Assembly (NCBI GenBank): GCA_048498995.1
Contig: JBEHWX010000137.1
Coordinates: forward strand, 1-12,602
DNA from: JBEHWX01 sp048498995
GTDB taxonomy: Bacteria; Bacteroidota; Ignavibacteria; OLB7
Direction: 5' to 3'
Length of the DNA stretch: 12,602 bases
A model generated the notes under the pieces. The model did no database searches. It worked only from the letters and a program-made list of their open reading frames with translations, and was not told the DNA's origin. A program made the position numbers and the translations under genes. Shown in pieces: positions 6,137 through 12,602 of the stretch (its first letter is position 1; the number at the start of each line of letters is the position of its first letter).

Positions 6137-7414
6137 ATGAAACGACCTACCGTCATCTCCGCTCTCCTTCTCGGGTGCCTCACGCTGGCCGCGCATCCTG
6201 GGACGCTTCGGGCCCAGGTCGGCATGTCACCCCGTCGATCCGCCACGCTCCACTTCATCCTGGACTCCACCCGGAGCAGATACAAGCTGCCGGCGTTGGC
6301 CGCGGCGGTGATCGTCGACGGACAAGTGATTGCTCTCGATGCCGTCGGCGTGCGCAAGGCCGACGACACCACGCAGGTGACGGTCGATGACCGGTGGCAT
6401 CTCGGCTCCTGCGCCAAGGCGATGACCGCGACGATGATCGCGCGACTGGTCGAGGCCGGCAAACTGCGTTGGACCACGACGATCGGCGACGCGTTTCCGG
6501 AGCTCAGAAAGAAGATGCGGAAGGAATATCGCGGGGTGACGCTGGAGATGCTGCTGGCGCACCGCGGCGGGCTGCCGGCGGAGACGTTTCCCAAGGGGAT
6601 CGGGTTCGACCGCGTGCGCGGGCTCCCGGGGGACGAGCGGGCGCAACGGGAGGCCTATGTCGGGATGATCCTCGCGGTGAAGCCGGACGCGCGCCCCGGC
6701 ACCACCTACATCTACTCCAACGCCGGCTACGTGATCGCCGGCGCCATGGCCGAGCGGGCAACGGGAACATCCTACGATACGCTGATGCGGACGCTGCTCT
6801 TCGCGCCGCTCGGCATCACCAGGTTCGGGTTCGGACCGACGAACACGCCCGGGCAGGTGGATCAGCCCTGGGCGCATTTCTCCGTCCCCCATCGCGCGAT
6901 CGTCTCCAACACCCAGGGCGCCAAGCTCGAGATGAGCATGGCCGAAACACCCGACTCGGCCTCTCAGGCGACCGGGAAGCCATATGGCGGCGATCCGATG
7001 GCGGGTGGAGGATCCGTGCCGTACGACGCCAGCCCCCTCTCCGACAACCCTCCGGCGATCTCCCCGGCCGGACGTGTCAACATGTCGATCGGCGACTGGG
7101 GGAAGTTCGTGATCGCGCATCTCGACGGCGAAGCTCGAGGCGGCATCCTGAGCCCCGCGACGTTCAAGCGTCTGCACACGCCGCCGGCCGGCGGAGAGTA
7201 CGCGGGGGGATGGTCCGTCGTGTCCCGGTCGTGGGCCGGGGGGAACGCGCTGACGCACGCCGGGAGCAACAACCTCAACTACGCCGTGGTCTGGGCCGCG
7301 CCGAGAAAGCGCTTCGCGGTGGTGATCTGCACGAACGTGGCGGATGAAAGCACGCCGACCGCCTGCGACGAGGTGGCCGGCGCGATTCTACAGGCGTATC
7401 TCCTCACCAAGTGA
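6137..7414 (+). CDS. Exported beta-lactamase-family serine hydrolase, intact motifs
   Basis: Third tandem paralog (425 aa), with the most canonical active site: S91-C-A-K94, Y193-S-N195 and H374-A-G376, the usual nucleophile/base, Tyr and third box of the class C beta-lactamase/PBP-like family (PF00144 type). Signal peptide 1-27 ends L-R-A-Q. The AHRGGLPA block (141-148) and the C-terminal AILQAYLLTK are shared with the paralogs. The loop at about 241-307 is the longest of the three and is Gly/Ser/Pro-rich. The gene is convergent with the outer-membrane barrel gene (111 bases apart), an arrangement echoed by barrel remnants after the other two hydrolases. Likely an active periplasmic peptidase, esterase or cell-wall enzyme; a drug-resistance role should not be assumed. 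Confidence 0.92.
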   Translation: MKRPTVISALLLGCLTLAAHPGTLRAQVGMSPRRSATLHFILDSTRSRYKLPALAAAVIVDGQVIALDAVGVRKADDTTQVTVDDRWHLGSCAKAMTATMIARLVEAGKLRWTTTIGDAFPELRKKMRKEYRGVTLEMLLAHRGGLPAETFPKGIGFDRVRGLPGDERAQREAYVGMILAVKPDARPGTTYIYSNAGYVIAGAMAERATGTSYDTLMRTLLFAPLGITRFGFGPTNTPGQVDQPWAHFSVPHRAIVSNTQGAKLEMSMAETPDSASQATGKPYGGDPMAGGGSVPYDASPLSDNPPAISPAGRVNMSIGDWGKFVIAHLDGEARGGILSPATFKRLHTPPAGGEYAGGWSVVSRSWAGGNALTHAGSNNLNYAVVWAAPRKRFAVVICTNVADESTPTACDEVAGAILQAYLLTK

Positions 7415-7475
7415 TCCCTCGCGAACATTACCCTAAAAGCCTCTCTCAGAATGAAGCTACTCGAAGGGAAGTGAA

Positions 7476-7507
7476 GGGGTAGCCGCACGTCTTCAGCGTG
7501 CGCTCCC
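7476..7507. terminator. Hairpin between convergent genes
   Basis: GGGG-AGC-CGCACG pairs with CGTGCG-CT-CCC through two single-base bulges, closing the loop TCTTCAG. It lies 61 bases after the hydrolase 3 stop and 18 bases after the barrel-gene stop. On the minus strand it is followed by TTCACTTCCC. It probably ends the barrel transcript and possibly both. The shape also resembles REP-like mobile hairpins of GC-rich genomes. Confidence 0.5.
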
Positions 7508-7525
7508 TCATGTCGTTAGGGGCAC

Positions 7526-8314
7526 TCAGAGGTCCCACTCCACGCCGAGCAGCAACTGGAGCGTGCCGAGCTTCGCGTCGAATGCCTCCACGGTCGGGCG
7601 CAACGGCAGCGTCCAGACCAGACGCGGAGCCAGGAGAAGGCCGCCGAGCACCGGCATCGACGCTCCCGCGTAGAACATCGCGTCGAAGCCGATCCGGGCA
7701 TCGTCCCGATCGTGGTTGCTCGTGGCCACCGTCACGGAGTCCGGCGCGTCCGTCACCGTTACCTCCGCCATCCCGAGCCCCGGAATATCGATGCTCCGGG
7801 TATTGAACCGACGGGTACCGTGGATCCGGGCCGACAGCGGGAACAGCCCCCTCCCCCCGAGGCCGAGCGTCATTATATCCAGCACCACCACCTTGACCGA
7901 CGGCGCAAGCATGGCGTAGGTGGCCGACAGCCTGCCATCATAGGCGAACGGGATCCGGACCGTGACGGAGTCGACCAGGTTCTGCAACAAGAACGACTCC
8001 TCCACGAAGTTGGTGGAGCCGGCCGAGCGCGACTCCCAGGCGGCCATCAGCTCGACCCGTATATCCGGCATCGCGATCATCCCGAGCTCCAGATCGATCC
8101 CCCCGAGCCAGCCGTTCCCGGTCCCCTCCCGAAATGGCTGGCCGTGCCACTGATAGCCATCGCCCCCCTGTCGGACGAAGGAATACCCACCTATCACCCC
8201 CATCCGCAACGGCAACGGTGCCTCGCGCGCGACGGTCCGGTCGGACTGCTGGGCGGCGGCCGAGGTGATGATGAGGATCAGCGCGACGAGGAGGGAGATG
8301 ATATGCCGGCTCAT
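7526..8314 (-). CDS. Predicted outer-membrane beta-barrel protein
   Basis: Protein of 262 aa with signal peptide 1-21 (hydrophobic, ending A-A-A-Q). The mature part alternates short amphipathic beta-strands and Gly/Asp turns, for example GVIGGYSF, GGIDLELGMIAM, IRVELMAAW, VKVVVLDIMTLGL and LGGLLLAPRLVWTLPL, and closes with LQLLLGVEWDL. This is the look of a small outer-membrane barrel. No specific family or ligand is recognised. The start at 8314 is supported by GGAG eight bases upstream (CCGGAGTACGCC before the ATG) and by the signal peptide. It faces hydrolase 3, and fragments of its last roughly 35 codons lie behind hydrolases 1 and 2, so it was part of the duplicated unit. It may be co-transcribed with the gene at 8465-9217 (150-base gap). 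Confidence 0.75.
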   Translation of the reverse strand: MSRHIISLLVALILIITSAAAQQSDRTVAREAPLPLRMGVIGGYSFVRQGGDGYQWHGQPFREGTGNGWLGGIDLELGMIAMPDIRVELMAAWESRSAGSTNFVEESFLLQNLVDSVTVRIPFAYDGRLSATYAMLAPSVKVVVLDIMTLGLGGRGLFPLSARIHGTRRFNTRSIDIPGLGMAEVTVTDAPDSVTVATSNHDRDDARIGFDAMFYAGASMPVLGGLLLAPRLVWTLPLRPTVEAFDAKLGTLQLLLGVEWDL

Positions 8315-8464
8315 GGCGTACTCCGGAATGCGATCGGTACGGTGGCGCGCCGCGGACGGATGCCGTTGCCCGGCCACAATCCGGGCTCACGCGAGCGAGC
8401 TCCGTTGGCAACAAGAGCCTCGTTCCCGTCACGACCTGACCGCCGGAGAGGGGCGAGCCATCTC

Positions 8465-9217
8465 TCAGAGCCCGCCGCAGTAGTCGTCGATGCTTCTGAT
8501 CGAGAGCACCTGCACGTGCGCGCCGCCGCGGATCACGTACTCGGAGGCGCCGTAGATATCGGGCCCCTGGGGCGCCCAGTTGTAGGTGTAGCCGAGATGG
8601 GTCCAGGGATAGCCGTTCGGCATCTGATAGGAGCTGAGGAGGTTGTCGGCGATCCAGAGCTTGTGCTCGATATCGTAGAGCCCGGCCGGGAACGCGTTGC
8701 CGCACTCGGGGTTCGACGAGTCGGAGCAGGGGAACACCTTGCCGGTGGCCGGATCGGGGGTCGGGCGGAACAGATCGTGCACATCCACCGAGATGGTCAC
8801 GAACATCCGCGTCTGGTTTCCGGGAGGGAGGCCGAGCAGCTGTTCGAGCCGGAGCAGCCTGCAGCCGGTGAACGCCCGGCACTTCTGCTGCACCTCCGGC
8901 ACCAGCGTCACCCAGAGCATCCGATCCCCGGAGAACGCGTACGGTCCCACCTTGTAGCCGGTGTAGTCGGTGAGCGTCACCACCATCACGCGGCCGTTGC
9001 TGTCGGGGACGACCGGGACGAGGGGACGGAGATCGGCGTGATTGTAGACCGCGGACTTCGCGACCGAGGCAAGGTAGACCTGCATCAATCCGGTGGTATC
9101 GCAGTCGGTGGGCTTGGCGGGCTTGCGCGCGGCGGTCTGCGCGACGAGTGACGTGGCGTGAACGAGGACGAGCGCGGCCATGGCGAGCGCCGCGCGGAGC
9201 GCCGTGTGGATCTGCAT
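8465..9217 (-). CDS. Exported protein of unknown function, six cysteines
   Basis: Protein of 250 aa that I do not recognise. Signal peptide 1-27 ends S-L-V-A-Q. The mature part has six Cys (39, 113, 119, 164, 172, 247). The paired spacings C-x5-C and C-x7-C suggest three disulfides and an extracytoplasmic location. It is rich in aromatic residues near the C-terminus (YPWTHLGYTYNW, 203-214) and ends D-Y-C-G-G-L. No transmembrane helix is visible beyond the signal. The start at 9217 is supported by GAGGAG upstream of the ATG and by the signal peptide; the frame is open to 9394, but that extension looks non-coding. It lies upstream of the barrel gene on the same strand and could share its transcript. 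Real gene: likely. Function: unknown. Confidence 0.8.
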   Translation of the reverse strand: MQIHTALRAALAMAALVLVHATSLVAQTAARKPAKPTDCDTTGLMQVYLASVAKSAVYNHADLRPLVPVVPDSNGRVMVVTLTDYTGYKVGPYAFSGDRMLWVTLVPEVQQKCRAFTGCRLLRLEQLLGLPPGNQTRMFVTISVDVHDLFRPTPDPATGKVFPCSDSSNPECGNAFPAGLYDIEHKLWIADNLLSSYQMPNGYPWTHLGYTYNWAPQGPDIYGASEYVIRGGAHVQVLSIRSIDDYCGGL

Positions 9218-9500
9218 TGAATGGTCTCCTCTCTCTCGAGACTGAGCAGTGATGAAGCCGGCCGGCCGAGTCCGGCGGCGGGTTGGATGGTTGCCGGCCA
9301 CGCGATCGGCCATCCGAAGCGTTGTCGGAGAGCAGGAGCGTTGGCCAGGGGTCGTGACGGAGCGGGAAGCTTGGGGTGGCCCGGTGCGTGACATCGTCGG
9401 CGCCTACCCTCTCCGTCCGGCAAACATATCGCTCGCGCGCGACATGGCATGCGTCCGGCACCAGCGGTGGCGCCGGGCGAGCACGAGGGAGAGATCCTTG

Positions 9501-9610
9501 CATCCGCGCCGCGCTCATCCGCGCCGCGCTCATCCGCGCCGCGCTCATCCGCGCCGCGCTCATCCGCGCCGCGCTCATCCGCGCCGCGCTCATCCGCGCC
9601 GCGCTCATCC
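9501..9610. repeat. 15-bp minisatellite, seven perfect copies
   Basis: Unit CATCCGCGCCGCGCT is repeated seven times without a mismatch (9501-9605), with a 5-base partial copy to 9610. It begins 22 bases beyond the antiporter stop codon and lies between that gene and the unknown exported gene. On the minus strand it would read MSAAR repeated, but it belongs to no credible gene. Perfect identity implies recent slippage expansion, so copy number may vary between strains or be miscounted in assembly. Confidence 0.97.
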
Positions 9611-9631
9611 GACCATGTTCAACAGATCTGC

Positions 9632-11365
9632 CTATCCGAACATGCCGTGGACCGGGCTTTCGATCTTGATGTGCGCGCGGATCACGTCGAGCGGATTGCC
9701 GTCGTAGACCATCCGGCGCGCGTCCGGCATCCGGAAGGAACGGGCGATCTGCCCGACGATCTGCACCTGCGCGGCCTCGTCCTTCAGCGGCGTGAGCACC
9801 AGGAAGATCAGCCGCGACGGCAGCCCGTCGGGACTGTTGAAGTCGATCCCCTCCTCGCTGTGCCCCATCACCACGACCGGCCGCGAGACGCCGCCGATGC
9901 GGGCATGGGGAACGGCGATCTCGCTGCCGAGTCCGGTCCCCATCACGTTCTCGCGCGCCATCGTGGCCGCGGAGATCGCGGCGGCATCGAGTCCGGCCGC
10001 CTGCGCGGCCACCTGGGCCAGCTCGGCGATCGCCCGCTCCCTGGTGCGGGCCCGCAGCTTCGGCAGGAACACGTCGCCGTTGATCAGATCGCTCAGCATC
10101 CAGCGCCGCGGGCGGACGATGAACCGGGTCATCGCCGGTCCGCTGGCCACGGAGGTCACCAGCGCCAGGGCCACGAGCGCCACGAAGAGCTCGTTGCTGA
10201 TGATGCCGGCCTCCAGCGCGAGAAGCCCGAGGATGATCTCCATGGCGCCACGCGCGTTCATGCCGAAGCCGATCGCCAGCGCCTCGTCGCGGGAGAGACC
10301 GCCGAGGCGCGCGCCGGTCCAGCAGCCGATGAGCTTGCCGGCGAAGCCGAGCGCGATCAGCCCGAGCGCCAGCAGCGGATCGAAGTGCGCCAGGAAATCC
10401 ACCCGCAGTCCGATCGAGACCAGGAAGATCGGGGCGAAGACGTTGGCGACGAACTGGTGGAGGATGGTCCGCGTCTGCTCGCGCAGGTGCGCCGAATCGC
10501 CGACGGCGACGCCGGCCAGGAAGGCACCGAAGATCGCGTGGACGCCGATGGCCTCGGTGGCCGCGGCGCCGAGAAAGGCCAGCACCAGCGTGAAGGCGAG
10601 CACGCCCCCCGGCCAGCTCATCCGCGCCTGAATCCAGGGGAGGATCCGGTGCACCACCCACCGGACGGCGGTGATCAGGAAGATCACGATCGCCACGGTC
10701 AGCCCGATGGTCGACCAGAGCCCGAGTCCGGCATGCGACGCCGCGCCGGTGCCGACGCCGTGGGCGTGAATCATCCCGAGAATCACCGAGAAGATCAGCC
10801 AGCCGAACAGATCGTTGAACATCGCCGCACCCATGATCAGCATCCCGACGTCGGTCTTGAAGACGTTCAGGTCCATCAGGATCTTCGCGATCACCGGGAG
10901 CGCGGAGATGCTCAGGGCAACGCCGAAGAAGAGGGCGAAGGTGAGGGGATCGGCGCCGGAGATCCGCCCCCAGAAGTCCGGAGCGACATAGGCCACGCCG
11001 AATCCGGCCGCGAACGGAATCACGGTGCCGAACAGCGCCACCAGAAGCGCGGCCTTCCCCTGCTTCCAGAGCACCGACAGGTCCACCTCCAGCCCCGCTA
11101 TCAGCAGCAGAAGCACCACGGCGATGGTGTTGATCGTGTCGAGCGCCACTCCGCGTGCTCCCTCCGATGGCAGCAGCGTGGCGGCCAGATCCGGAAAGAG
11201 GGCGCCGAGTGCCGTCGGGCCGAGGATGATGCCGGCCAGGATCTCGCCGACGATCGCCGGCTGCCGGATGGCGGTGAACAGCTCGCCGAAGATTCTGGCC
11301 AGGCCGAGCATCGTCGCCAGCGCCAGCATCAGCAGGGCGATATCGGTCGAGGTCAGTTTCTCCAT
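9632..11365 (-). CDS. CPA2-type cation:proton antiporter with C-terminal EIIA-like domain
   Basis: Inner-membrane monovalent cation (Na+ or K+)/H+ exchanger (577 aa). Residues 1-415 are a multi-helix Na_H_Exchanger domain (PF00999 type) with CPA2 signatures: GEILAGIILGP (40-50), AGLEVDL (90-96), ALSISALPVIAKI (150-162), MFNDLFGW (182-189), IFGAFLAGVAV (278-288) and GMNARGAME (368-376). The core ion-binding pair is N184-D185 rather than D-D. Residues about 431-570 resemble a PTS EIIA type 2 domain (PF00359 type). The phosphorylatable-His site is conserved: GTGLG (476-480) then IAVPH, with His487. In such fusions EIIA is thought to regulate the transporter; this is inference here. No PTS gene is in the window. 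The start at 11365 has GGAGGT five bases upstream; the frame is open to 11596 but non-conserved in appearance. Confidence 0.93.
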   Translation of the reverse strand: MEKLTSTDIALLMLALATMLGLARIFGELFTAIRQPAIVGEILAGIILGPTALGALFPDLAATLLPSEGARGVALDTINTIAVVLLLLIAGLEVDLSVLWKQGKAALLVALFGTVIPFAAGFGVAYVAPDFWGRISGADPLTFALFFGVALSISALPVIAKILMDLNVFKTDVGMLIMGAAMFNDLFGWLIFSVILGMIHAHGVGTGAASHAGLGLWSTIGLTVAIVIFLITAVRWVVHRILPWIQARMSWPGGVLAFTLVLAFLGAAATEAIGVHAIFGAFLAGVAVGDSAHLREQTRTILHQFVANVFAPIFLVSIGLRVDFLAHFDPLLALGLIALGFAGKLIGCWTGARLGGLSRDEALAIGFGMNARGAMEIILGLLALEAGIISNELFVALVALALVTSVASGPAMTRFIVRPRRWMLSDLINGDVFLPKLRARTRERAIAELAQVAAQAAGLDAAAISAATMARENVMGTGLGSEIAVPHARIGGVSRPVVVMGHSEEGIDFNSPDGLPSRLIFLVLTPLKDEAAQVQIVGQIARSFRMPDARRMVYDGNPLDVIRAHIKIESPVHGMFG

Positions 11366-11380
11366 GGGTACCTCCGTTCT

Positions 11381-11456
11381 GATGCCTGCGGGACTTTCCG
11401 GCGCCGGAGCCGGGTCAGCCCGGCACGGTCTCTCCCCGATGCCCGTCGGGGGCATC
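11381..11456 (-). promoter_or_regulatory. Foldable 5' leader of the antiporter gene
   Basis: Read as antiporter mRNA, this holds consecutive stems: GATGCCC/GGGCATC (11438-11456), GCCGGG-CTGA-CCCGGC (11409-11424) and the palindrome TCCGGCGCCGGA (11397-11408). A distal GGCATC (11381-11386) lies five bases before the GGAGGT ribosome site. It can compete with the first stem by pairing with GATGCC at 11451-11456, which would close a multi-branched structure. This suggests a riboswitch-like or attenuating element, but it matches no class I can name. Confidence 0.4.
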
Positions 11457-11555
11457 ACATGGATTGGATCGACATTGGAGGAAAGTTCCCTGGGTTCGAT
11501 CGGGAGGACTTCATGTCTTCCCGAAGATCGATATTCCGGCAAAATGGGCGCCACG

Positions 11556-11575
11556 ATGGTCCCGGACGGGACCAT
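11556..11575. promoter_or_regulatory. 20-bp dyad in the divergent intergenic region
   Basis: Perfect 9-bp half sites ATGGTCCCG and CGGGACCAT surround a central GA. The site sits 127 bases before the dehydrogenase start and about 190 before the antiporter start. Size and symmetry fit an operator for a dimeric regulator; the repeated ATATCG just beyond (11574-11579, 11582-11587) may be part of a promoter. No regulator gene is nearby. Confidence 0.45.
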
Positions 11576-11702
11576 ATCGACATATCGTAACGCCATGCCC
11601 TCCCCGGCCAGGCCCGCGAATCGGATCTCCGCGGCTCACCGCGCGCCGGCGATCGACGACGCGCGCGGACCATGGCGACGCATCTACCAGAGGAACCAAC
11701 CG

Positions 11703-12470
11703 ATGAACGAGACGAAGCGAAGGATCATTCTCACCGGAGCCTCCTCCGGCATCGGCCGCGCGCTGGCGGTCGAGTACGGCCGGCGGGGCGCCCGGCTGCT
11801 CCTGATCGCGCGGCGCGGCGAGCTGCTGGCCGAGGTGGCGCGCGCGACGATCGCCGCCGGCGGCGAGGCGCTTGAGCTGGCCGCCGACGTCACCGATCCC
11901 GACCTTCCGGCGCGCGCCCTCGCGATGGCCGACGAGGCCTGGGGAGATGTGGACGCCATCATCATGAACGCCGGGGTCGGGGCAACGGCGTTCGCACACG
12001 AACTGGACGCGGAGCAGATCGAGCGGGTGATGGCGGTCAACTACGGAAGCGCGGTGCGAATGATCTCCACGGCGCTGCCGCGGATGCTGGCGCGCCGGAA
12101 GGGGCAACTGGTGGCCGTCAGCTCCCTGGCGGCGTATCGCGGCATGCCCGGCTCGGCCGCCTACAACGCGAGCAAGGCGGCGCTGACGGTCTTCATGGAG
12201 AGCCTGCGCACGGAGCTGCGGACGAGCGGGGTCACGATCACCACGATAGCGCCGGGATTCGTCCGCACGCCGATGACCGATCCGAACGAGTTCACGATGC
12301 CGTTTCTGATGGAGCCGGAGGAGGCGGCGCGTCGGGTGGCCGCGGCGATCGAGCGGGGACGCACGTTCTACAGCTTCCCCCGCCCCACCGCCTTCGCGGT
12401 GAAGCTGTCGCAGTACCTCCCGAACGCGCTCTACGACCGCATCATCTCATGGGGGCGAAGAGAATTATGA
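11703..12470 (+). CDS. Short-chain dehydrogenase/reductase (SDR)
   Basis: Cytoplasmic classical SDR (255 aa), an NAD(P)-dependent oxidoreductase acting on an unknown alcohol or carbonyl substrate. Rossmann cofactor motif TGASSGIG at 11-18; acidic D-V at 62-63; N-A-G at 89-91; Asn113; catalytic Ser141, Tyr154 and Lys158 in Y-N-A-S-K; and the P-G-F-V-R-T stretch at 184-189. The start is supported by AGAGGA nine bases upstream. It is divergent from the antiporter gene across 337 bases containing a 20-bp dyad, so the two could share regulation. Its last two codons (GAA TTA) and stop lie in an AT-rich repeat tract, so the native C-terminus may have been replaced by a few residues. The function of the enzyme class is certain, the substrate is not. 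Confidence 0.94.
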   Translation: MNETKRRIILTGASSGIGRALAVEYGRRGARLLLIARRGELLAEVARATIAAGGEALELAADVTDPDLPARALAMADEAWGDVDAIIMNAGVGATAFAHELDAEQIERVMAVNYGSAVRMISTALPRMLARRKGQLVAVSSLAAYRGMPGSAAYNASKAALTVFMESLRTELRTSGVTITTIAPGFVRTPMTDPNEFTMPFLMEPEEAARRVAAAIERGRTFYSFPRPTAFAVKLSQYLPNALYDRIISWGRREL

Positions 12471-12495
12471 ATTCAGAATGATGAATGATGAAATC
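12461..12495. repeat. AT-rich simple-sequence tract overlapping the SDR stop
   Basis: Overlapping near-repeats of ATGAAT/ATGATGAA (AGAATTATGAATTCAG, then AATGATGAATGATGAA) make a strongly AT-rich island in GC-rich surroundings. It supplies the last codons and TGA stop of the SDR gene. This looks like a dispersed low-complexity element inserted at the gene end. Confidence 0.6.
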
Positions 12496-12602
12496 ACTGC
12501 CGACCAGGTGGTGGGCTGCGCGACGCCCTCGCGCGCGGAACGATCACGAGGCATCCGAGGAAGGTGGCGAGGTGAAGAGCCAGGGAAGGTCGAGCACCGA
12601 AG
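12496..12602. other. Window end, nothing assignable
   Basis: GC-rich sequence with short open frames on both strands running off the window edge. No ribosome site, signal peptide or motif identifies either as a gene. Confidence 0.4.

Noticed and set aside
3202..7414. Beta-lactam resistance island
   Set aside because: The family is broad and mostly peptidases and esterases; no mobile element or other resistance gene is present.
9501..9610. CRISPR array
   Set aside because: Units are contiguous 15-mers with no spacers.
10616..10628. GCTCATCCGCGCC inside the antiporter matches the minisatellite unit over 13 bases
   Set aside because: Could be the source of the repeat, but a short GC-rich match is easily chance.
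7938..10661. 907-codon minus-strand frame running through the minisatellite
   Set aside because: Out of frame with the antiporter and the exported protein; open only because of high GC and a repeat whose unit length is divisible by three.
11366..11460. Known fluoride, cobalamin or c-di-AMP riboswitch
   Set aside because: Checked for the conserved cores I remember (such as GCTGATG for fluoride) and did not find them.
7712..11590. Long plus-strand open frames 7712-9151 and 9449-11590
   Set aside because: Antisense shadows of the minus-strand genes; His/Arg/Asp-rich translations without motifs.
12481..12602. Open frame from ATG at 12481 to the window end, and a hydrophobic minus-strand frame over the same bases
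   Set aside because: Too short to judge, starts inside a simple repeat, no ribosome site.

Overview
The window is 12.6 kb of GC-rich DNA from a Gram-negative bacterium. Exported proteins dominate: a TlpA lipoprotein, an OmpA-type peptidoglycan anchor and a small outer-membrane barrel. Signal peptides typically end in A-Q, and five of nine genes have a clear AGGAGG-like ribosome site. The PD40-repeat plus OmpA architecture is common in the Bacteroidota/Chlorobiota/Gemmatimonadota group. The high GC and the Shine-Dalgarno sites argue against typical Bacteroidota. A phylum cannot be fixed from this sequence alone. No rRNA, tRNA, CRISPR array, transposase or phage gene was seen.

Layout. 36-551: TlpA-like thiol-disulfide lipoprotein. 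552-1090: non-coding, rich in short repeats and palindromes. 1091-2890: exported PD40/OmpA protein, followed by a strong terminator (2969-3009). 3202-7414: three tandem exported serine hydrolases of the beta-lactamase/class C PBP family (3202-4365, 4563-5819, 6137-7414), each with a related 5' leader. 7526-8314 (minus): outer-membrane barrel protein, convergent with the third hydrolase. 8465-9217 (minus): cysteine-containing exported protein of unknown function. 9501-9610: perfect 15-bp tandem repeat (seven copies plus 5 bp). 9632-11365 (minus): CPA2-type cation:proton antiporter fused to a PTS EIIA-like domain, with a foldable 5' leader. 11703-12470: short-chain dehydrogenase, divergent from the antiporter, ending inside an AT-rich simple-sequence tract.

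The most interesting part is 3.0-8.3 kb. The first hydrolase keeps a full open frame but has substituted every catalytic motif: S-x-x-K is P-C-T-E, Y-x-N is H-S-E and H-A-G is Y-A-G. The second has a partial change (Y-S-D), and the third is intact. The gaps after hydrolases 1 and 2 contain decayed minus-strand fragments of the 3' end of the barrel gene that still stands intact after hydrolase 3. The locus therefore looks like a repeatedly duplicated two-gene module (hydrolase facing barrel protein). Internal barrel copies were mostly deleted and one hydrolase copy became a probable pseudoenzyme. Whether the hydrolases and the barrel protein act together at the envelope is inference.
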